Shown here one piece after another: positions 22,375-28,026 of a DNA stretch of 28,026 bases. The DNA lies in assembly GCA_046727855.1 (NCBI GenBank), contig JBKPDL010000126.1:1-28026 (forward strand), given 5' to 3'. Origin of the DNA: DASPWV01 sp046727855 (GTDB lineage Bacteria > Acidobacteriota > Vicinamibacteria > Vicinamibacterales > UBA2999). Below the pieces are notes generated by a model. It was not told the DNA's origin and did no database searches. It saw nothing but the letters and a program-made list of their open reading frames with translations. The translations under genes and the position numbers were made by a program. The stretch's first letter is position 1; every line of letters begins with the position of its first letter.

Positions 22375-23742
22375 ATGGCAGCACCGCGCAGAATTGATCT
22401 CGTTCTCGACTCGGTCAAGCGACTGCTGCGCATTGGCGCGACCGCGAACCTCCTGAATCTGCTCCAGAAACAGCACCCCGCCGACCTTGCGCAGATCTTC
22501 GGCTCGCTGCACGACAACGAGCGCCACGCCGTGTTCAGCGTGCTGGTGGAGCGCAACCCGCGGCTCGCGATGGAAACCGTCAGCGAAATGGGGCCCGAGC
22601 CAGGCGCGCTTCTGCTCACCGGCCGCTCCGCCGAGGAGATCGCCAGACTCCTGCAGGAAATCCCCTCGGACGATGCCGCCGCGTTGATCGATTACCTGCC
22701 TGAAGAGCTCTCGCAGGAAGTGCTGGAACTGATGCGGCGGCGCGAATCGCAGCAGGTCGAGAGCCTGCTCGAGTACGGCGAGCAGACCGCGGGCCGCATC
22801 ATGAACCCGAGCGTGTTCGCGCTCAACGAAGACCTGACGGTCGGCGAGGCCATTACCGCACTACAGAGCTCCCGCGACGTGGAAATGGTGTTTTATCTCT
22901 ACGTCGTGGACTCGCGCCGGCACCTGGTGGGCGTAACGTCGCTGCGCCGGCTGCTGCTTGTCTCGCCGGAAACGCCGCTCAAGCGGATCATGACGCCGGA
23001 AGTGATCAGCGTCCGTGTCGATACCGACCAGGAAGAGGTCGCGCGGCAGGTGGCGTCCTACAACCTCCTGGCCGTCCCCGTCGTGGATGAGGAGAACAAG
23101 CTCGAAGGAATCATCACGGTTGACGACGTCATCGACGTCATCAAGGACGAAGCGACTGAGGATATCTATCGGCTGGCCGGCGTGGCGGGAGACGAGCGCG
23201 TTGCGACGCCACCGTTTGAGGCCTTGCGCAAGCGGTTGCCATGGCTCGGCGTGAATCTCGTGACTGCCTTCGTCGCGGCTTCAGTCGTAGCGCTCTTCGA
23301 AGGTACGATCAGCCGAGTCACAGCGCTTGCCGTGTTCATGCCCATTGTGGCTGGGATGGGAGGCAACGCGGCCACGCAGACGCTGACCGTTATCGTCCGC
23401 GGTATTGCTCTCGGCGAGCTGTCGTGGGGCAACGCGCAAAAGGCGCTGCTCAAAGAGGTCGTGATCGGATTGGGCAGCGGCTTCACGCTGGGCGTGATCG
23501 CGGCAGGGGTGGCATGGGTCGCGAAAGGTCAACCGATGATCGGTCTGCTGCTCGCGCTGGCGATGCTGTGCAACATGCTCGTGGCGACCATCGCCGGGAC
23601 GCTCGTGCCGCTGGGGTTGAAAGCGATGCGCATCGACCCGGCGCTCGCCTCATCGGTGTTCATCACCACTTTCACTGACGTGGTAGGGTTTGCCTCGTTC
23701 CTGGGCTTCGCTACCGTTTTCCTCCAGTATCTGCCGCTTTAA
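22375..23742 (+). CDS. mgtE: Magnesium transporter MgtE
   Basis: A 455-residue MgtE channel, which admits Mg2+ and is gated by cytoplasmic Mg2+. The N-terminal superhelical domain (about 20-130; HPADLAQIFGSL, LPEELSQEVLELMRRR) is followed by two CBS domains (about 140-265; TAGRIMNPSVFAL, MTPEVISVRVDTDQEE, VVDEENKLEGIITVDDVIDV), a connecting helix and the membrane domain (about 290-455) with five hydrophobic segments, including FMPIVAGMGGNAATQTLTV, which lines the pore in this family, and FTDVVGF. The start ATG 22375 has a ribosome binding site GAGGG 7 bases upstream. It separates era from recO, usual close neighbours, and has its own upstream gap, so it is probably its own unit. Confidence 0.96.
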   Translation: MAAPRRIDLVLDSVKRLLRIGATANLLNLLQKQHPADLAQIFGSLHDNERHAVFSVLVERNPRLAMETVSEMGPEPGALLLTGRSAEEIARLLQEIPSDDAAALIDYLPEELSQEVLELMRRRESQQVESLLEYGEQTAGRIMNPSVFALNEDLTVGEAITALQSSRDVEMVFYLYVVDSRRHLVGVTSLRRLLLVSPETPLKRIMTPEVISVRVDTDQEEVARQVASYNLLAVPVVDEENKLEGIITVDDVIDVIKDEATEDIYRLAGVAGDERVATPPFEALRKRLPWLGVNLVTAFVAASVVALFEGTISRVTALAVFMPIVAGMGGNAATQTLTVIVRGIALGELSWGNAQKALLKEVVIGLGSGFTLGVIAAGVAWVAKGQPMIGLLLALAMLCNMLVATIAGTLVPLGLKAMRIDPALASSVFITTFTDVVGFASFLGFATVFLQYLPL

Positions 23743-23758
23743 TGGCCGTGGCCCACGG

Positions 23759-23764
23759 TAAAAT
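23759..23764 (+). promoter_or_regulatory. Candidate -10 box for recO-glyQ
   Basis: TAAAAT ends 20 bases before the GTG start of recO, just after the mgtE stop. The -35 region is not convincing. Confidence 0.35.
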
Positions 23765-23784
23765 CGAAGGCACGGACTCTGCAA

Positions 23785-24461
23785 GTGCCCCTTTACACCG
23801 CTGACGCCCTCGTCCTCCGGACCTATAAGCTCGGAGAATCCGACCGCATCGTCGTCTTTTTGACGCGCGATCGCGGCAAGAAGCGCGGTGTCGCGCAGGG
23901 CGCACGCCGGCCGCGATCGAAGTTTCGCGGCGCGTTGGAGCCGCTCACCGAAGTCCGCATCGCATATTTCGAGAAAGAGCGGCGAGAGCTGGTCAATCTC
24001 AATTACGCGGAGCCCGTGCGCTCGCCCTTGGGCGCCGCCACCCCCGAAGCGCTTGGCTACACCCACTACTTCGCGGAGTTGATCGACGCGTGGGCGGCGG
24101 ATGCCGACGCCGACGAGCGGCTGTTTCGGCTTGGATGCTCCGTGCTCGACGCGCTGTCGGCCGGCACGCCCGCCGACGCCCTCGCGCGCTATTTCGAGTG
24201 TTGGCTGCTGCGGCTGCAAGGCGTGTATCCGTCCAACCTCTCGCTGTCCCCCGGCGCGCTTGCCTTTGTGGACGCGACGCGGCAGGCGTCGCCGGCTGAT
24301 GCCGGCGGGTTGGGCGCCACCCCGCGCGTGCTGCGCGAGCTCGAACGCAAACATCAGGCGCTCATCGTGTCGCATCTCGAAAAGGAACTCAGGTCGGTGC
24401 GCGTGATGAACGCCCTTCGACCCTTCGACAATGCGCCGAAGGACGACCGCGGGCGATCCCA

Positions 24462-24465
<4 letters not shown>
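23785..24465 (+). CDS. recO: DNA repair protein RecO
   Basis: A 226-residue RecO, the mediator that anneals single strands and helps load RecA with RecR in gap repair. The N-terminal OB-fold (about 1-80) has the family opening YTADALVLRTYKLGESDRIVVFLTRDRG and KKRGVAQGARRPRSKFRGALEP. The C-terminal helical part (about 85-215) includes YFAELIDAWAADADADERLFRL and ARYFECWLLRLQGVYP. Zinc-finger forms carry four Cys after this point; here only one Cys occurs there, so no zinc site is possible. GTG 23785 gives the family N terminus directly. Its stop overlaps the TTG start of glyQ (TTGA). The recO-glyQ-glyS order is common in bacteria. Confidence 0.9.
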
Positions 24466-25364
<899 letters not shown>

Positions 25365-25372
25365 GAGGACAG

Positions 25373-25545
25373 AATCTGGAGATTTGTCGATGTGGAGATT
25401 TGGAGTCGATCTGGAGATCTGGCGATCTGGAGATCTGGAGATCTGAAGATTCGGCACCTTCACAAATCTCGAGATCTCCAAATGGGGAGATGCACAAATC
25501 TCGAGATCTCCAGATCAGCTCCAAATCTCATCTCCAAATGGCCAA
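25373..25545. repeat. GATCTGGAGATCT-word foldback repeat, copy 2
   Basis: Most of the 193-base gap between glyQ and glyS is built of the same words as 12793-12912: GGAGATTTG, GATCTGGAGATCTGG, then the complements CAAATCTCGAGATCTCC, AGATCTCCAGATC and CTCCAAATCTC. The first half carries GGAGATCT, the second half its complement, with a turn near 25450-25465. GATC sites are dense. No gene is seen. It sits between two co-directional genes whose products form one enzyme. Confidence 0.85.
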
Positions 25546-25557
25546 ATTCAGCGAAGA

Positions 25558-27759
25558 ATGGACCGAGAACTTCTAATTGAAATCGGCGTCGAAGAGATCC
25601 CCGCCAGCTGGCTGCCCAACCTCACGACACAGGTGGGCACGCGTCTCGAGGCTCGTCTCAAGGATCTTCGTCTCCCGCCGTCGGCGCCGGTCGAGGCGTT
25701 CAGCACGCCGCGTCGTCTTACGGCGCGGATCGCGAAACTCGCCGAGCGGCAAACGGATTCCGACGAGGTGTTGCTGGGACCACCTGTGTCAGCGGCGTTC
25801 ACGCCCGACGGGACCCCGACACCGGCCGCCGCAGGCTTTGCGAAGAAGCAAGGCGTGGACGTGTCAGCCCTGGAGCGGATGGAAACGGCAAAGGGTACCT
25901 ACCTCGCTTTCAAGAAACAGTTGCGCGGCAAAGCGGCTGTGGACGTGCTGCCCGAGATTCTCAGTGGGCTGTTGCGCGAGCTGACGTTCCCCAAAGCCAT
26001 GCGCTGGGACGCCATGCTCGAAGACGGCATCACGGAGCTGCCGTTCGGCCGCCCGATTCGCTGGATTCTGTTTCTCTACGGCGGCCGAGTGGTTCCGTTC
26101 TCGCTGTATCGGACAGCAGTGGCTCAGGGACCGCTCGTGCAGGAGGTCCGCTCGGGCGCCGTCACCTTTGGTCACCGTTTTCTCACCACCAGCGGCCGCG
26201 CCGGTCGCGCGATCAAGGTCAAGGGCTTCGACGACTACCGCAAGCGGCTGGCAGAAAACTTCGTCGTGCTCGAACGGAACGAGCGCGCCGACCGCATCAC
26301 GCGGGAGCTCGACATCGAGGCGCGGCGCCGCGGCGGCCGCGTCGCGCGCCAACTGGTTGGCCAGACGCTCCTGCAGGAAGTGCCGGATCTGGTCGAGTAC
26401 CCCACGGTGATCTCAGGGACGTTCGGCGACGAGTTTCTGTCGCTGCCCGAGGAAGTGCTGACCACCACGATGATTCACCATCAGCACTTCTTTCCGGTCG
26501 TCAACGACCAGGGAAAACTCCAGCCGACGTTTCTGGCCGTGCTCAACATGGAGCCGGACAAGCCGGAAGTGATCGCGCGAAACCTCGAACGCGTGCTAAC
26601 GGCGCGCCTGCGTGACGCGCGCTTCTTCTGGGACTCCGATCGCGAGCGCCAGCTCGAAGGTTTTGCTGAACGGCTCGACACGGTGCTGTTTCACAAGAAG
26701 CTGGGCACGTACGCGGCGAAATCCGAGCGCGTGGCCGCACTCGCGCGCACGATCGCGGCCAACGTGCTTGGCGCCGACGAAGCCACGGCACTTCATGCCG
26801 AGACGGCCGGACGCTTGAGCAAAGCGGATCTCGCGACCGACATGGTGCGGGAGATGACCGAGCTGCAGGGCACGATGGGCGGGATCTACGCGCGCGAAGA
26901 CGGGCGCCCCGAGGCGGTTTGGAAAGCGATCTATTACCATTACCTGCCCGTCGGCGTGGAGGCCGACGCGCCGCCATCGAGGGATCAACTCGGCTCGGCG
27001 GCGACGTCGTGGGCGGCCGTGGCGCTCGCCGACAAGCTCGATTCGGTCGCGGGCATGTTCGCCGCGGGTGAGCGTCCCACGGGTTCCCGCGATCCGTTTG
27101 GATTGCGACGCGCGGCGCAGGGACTGGTGCGTCTCCTCATCGATTTGCCCGACATCACGGGGATCGATCGCGCGGTTTCGCTCGGGGAACTGGTCGGCCT
27201 CGCACTCGCACAGTCAGGCGCGGCAGCCGATTCGGAGCCGGCCGTTTACGAGTTCCTCGTCGATCGTGTTCGCTACGTGCTCGAACAACGCGGCTTCGAC
27301 GTGCGCAACGTGCGCGCGGTGACATCGGGCGACCCGCGCGCGCTGCGGCCGCTGCAGGCACGCCGCAAGCTGAGCGTGTTACCCGAATTCACGGAGTCGC
27401 CGGAATTCAGGCAGCTTGCGCTCCTGTTCAAGCGGGTGCGCAACATCGCAAAGAACTTCAGCGGCGATGCCGCGTCGTCGAGCGACGGCCTGTTGAACGA
27501 GCCCGCGGAGCGCGCGCTCGTTCAGGAGATCGAGCAGCGCAAGCCGATCATCGACGCCTCGGTGGCGTCGGGTCAGGGCTACCGGGAGGCGTTTGCAGAA
27601 GCGTCGCGGTTTGGTCCGACCGTGGCCAAGTTTTTCGATGACGTGCTGGTCATGGCGGAGGACACCAGGCTGCGCGAGGCGCGGCTCGCGCTCATGAAGC
27701 GGCTCGAGGGATTGATCCTGCAATTGGCAGATATTTCGGAAATCGTTCCGGAATCGTAG
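25558..27759 (+). CDS. glyS: Glycyl-tRNA synthetase beta subunit
   Basis: A 733-residue beta subunit, which binds tRNA-Gly for the GlyQ catalytic subunit. It opens with LLIEIGVEEIPASWL (the family start), has FSTPRRLTARI, GPPVSAAFTPDG, FPKAMRWD, FGRPIRWILFLYG, TFGHRF, YPTVISGTFGDEFLSLPEEVL and MIHHQHFFPV, then the HD-like region (LRDARFFWDSDRERQLEGFAERLDTVLFHKKLG, read in two parts) and KADLATDMVREMTELQGTMG, SWAAVALADKLDSVAGMF, GSRDPFGLRRAAQGLVR. The C-terminal part (about 600-733) is the anticodon-binding domain. ATG 25558 is the only start that fits; an ATG at 25539 is out of frame. The ribosome binding site is weak (GCGAAG). The upstream gap is repeat DNA, so expression from the glyQ promoter must cross it. 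Confidence 0.96.
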   Translation: MDRELLIEIGVEEIPASWLPNLTTQVGTRLEARLKDLRLPPSAPVEAFSTPRRLTARIAKLAERQTDSDEVLLGPPVSAAFTPDGTPTPAAAGFAKKQGVDVSALERMETAKGTYLAFKKQLRGKAAVDVLPEILSGLLRELTFPKAMRWDAMLEDGITELPFGRPIRWILFLYGGRVVPFSLYRTAVAQGPLVQEVRSGAVTFGHRFLTTSGRAGRAIKVKGFDDYRKRLAENFVVLERNERADRITRELDIEARRRGGRVARQLVGQTLLQEVPDLVEYPTVISGTFGDEFLSLPEEVLTTTMIHHQHFFPVVNDQGKLQPTFLAVLNMEPDKPEVIARNLERVLTARLRDARFFWDSDRERQLEGFAERLDTVLFHKKLGTYAAKSERVAALARTIAANVLGADEATALHAETAGRLSKADLATDMVREMTELQGTMGGIYAREDGRPEAVWKAIYYHYLPVGVEADAPPSRDQLGSAATSWAAVALADKLDSVAGMFAAGERPTGSRDPFGLRRAAQGLVRLLIDLPDITGIDRAVSLGELVGLALAQSGAAADSEPAVYEFLVDRVRYVLEQRGFDVRNVRAVTSGDPRALRPLQARRKLSVLPEFTESPEFRQLALLFKRVRNIAKNFSGDAASSSDGLLNEPAERALVQEIEQRKPIIDASVASGQGYREAFAEASRFGPTVAKFFDDVLVMAEDTRLREARLALMKRLEGLILQLADISEIVPES

Positions 27760-27774
27760 AGGCATACATCCAAA

Positions 27775-28026
27775 ATGGTGAAAAAGGCGGCGAGACGGGT
27801 TAGCAAGACGAAGAGCAGGCAAAGAACGAAAAACACTCGAAGCACCCCGGACAGCAAACGAGCAAAGAAATACGTTTACTTTTTCGGCAACGGCAAAGCG
27901 GACGGTGATCGCACCATGAAGGACACGCTCGGCGGCAAGGGCAGCGGCCTCGCCGAGATGACCAACGCCGGGTTGCCGGTTCCTCCCGGGTTCACGATTT
28001 CCACAGCCGCGTGCAACCTCTATTAC
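27775..28026 (+). CDS. ppdK: Pyruvate phosphate dikinase, 5' part
   Basis: The first 84 codons of a pyruvate phosphate dikinase, cut by the window end. The enzyme interconverts pyruvate, ATP and phosphate with phosphoenolpyruvate, AMP and pyrophosphate. From residue 33 the match is clear: KYVYFFGNGKADGD, MKDTLGGKGSGLAEM (nucleotide-binding domain start) and GLPVPPGFTISTAACNLYY. Residues 1-32 are a strongly basic extension (Lys/Arg-rich, low in hydrophobics) coded by purine-rich DNA unlike the surrounding GC-rich codons. ATG 27775 is chosen because it begins this extension, 15 bases after glyS; no in-frame start lies nearer the domain before residue 48. A possible ribosome binding site AGAGG is 12 bases upstream. 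The glyQ-glyS-ppdK order is known in many bacteria. Confidence 0.93.
   Translation, partial: MVKKAARRVSKTKSRQRTKNTRSTPDSKRAKKYVYFFGNGKADGDRTMKDTLGGKGSGLAEMTNAGLPVPPGFTISTAACNLYY

Overview
The window is GC-rich, gene-dense chromosomal DNA from a Gram-negative bacterium. The outer membrane is implied by Kdo (lipopolysaccharide sugar) synthesis genes and a LapB-type protein. Gene content, gene order and the many short-word intergenic repeats fit an Acidobacteriota member, perhaps class Vicinamibacteria. That placement is inference from general knowledge; the window has no rRNA or other decisive marker. I see no rRNA, tRNA, CRISPR array, transposase, prophage or defence system. Nearly all genes are core housekeeping genes.

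Layout. 1-1593 (+): the 3' end of a threonine dehydratase-like PLP enzyme, a low-affinity iron permease family protein and a small protein of unknown function. 1619-7050 (-): a tight operon read kdsB, pyrG, kdsA, kdsD, lapB, with genes overlapping or a few bases apart; it couples Kdo synthesis and CTP supply (CTP activates Kdo) to a LapB-type LPS-control protein. 7096-7614 (+): a divergent membrane-anchored protein resembling PilP/GspC periplasmic domains. 7692-9272 (-): serA. 9671-12793 (+): mdh, sucC, sucD (TCA cycle). 12921-13424 (-): an exported protein of unknown function. 13527-17956 (+): ndk, a DUF2905 protein, dcd, hisS, aspS (nucleotide balance and tRNA charging). 18295-27759 (+): phoH, ybeY, a CNNM/CorC transporter-like gene, era, mgtE, recO, glyQ, glyS, a widely conserved ribosome-maturation and tRNA-synthetase neighbourhood with mgtE inserted. 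27775-end (+): the 5' end of pyruvate phosphate dikinase.

The most unusual content lies between genes. At least six gaps or gene ends carry foldback or tandem arrays of 8-24 bp words, mostly with a different word in each place: GATCTGGAGATCT words (two copies, after sucD and between glyQ and glyS), GTGAGGAACC words (serA-mdh), CGACTGTCGAC words (mdh-sucC), CCGCGTAATCCGCG words (era-mgtE), TTCGACAAGGCTCAGGGC words (inside the 3' end of ybeY, lengthening the protein) and a 22-bp direct repeat at the end of the 7096-7614 gene. A chain of stem-loops follows aspS.

The other notable point is phoH. Its conserved N-terminal region extends about 60 codons upstream of the first ATG/GTG/TTG. A good sigma70-type promoter and an AAGGAG ribosome binding site point to an ATC codon at 18295 as the start. 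I found no convincing new multi-gene system; the repeat families and the phoH start are the strongest leads.
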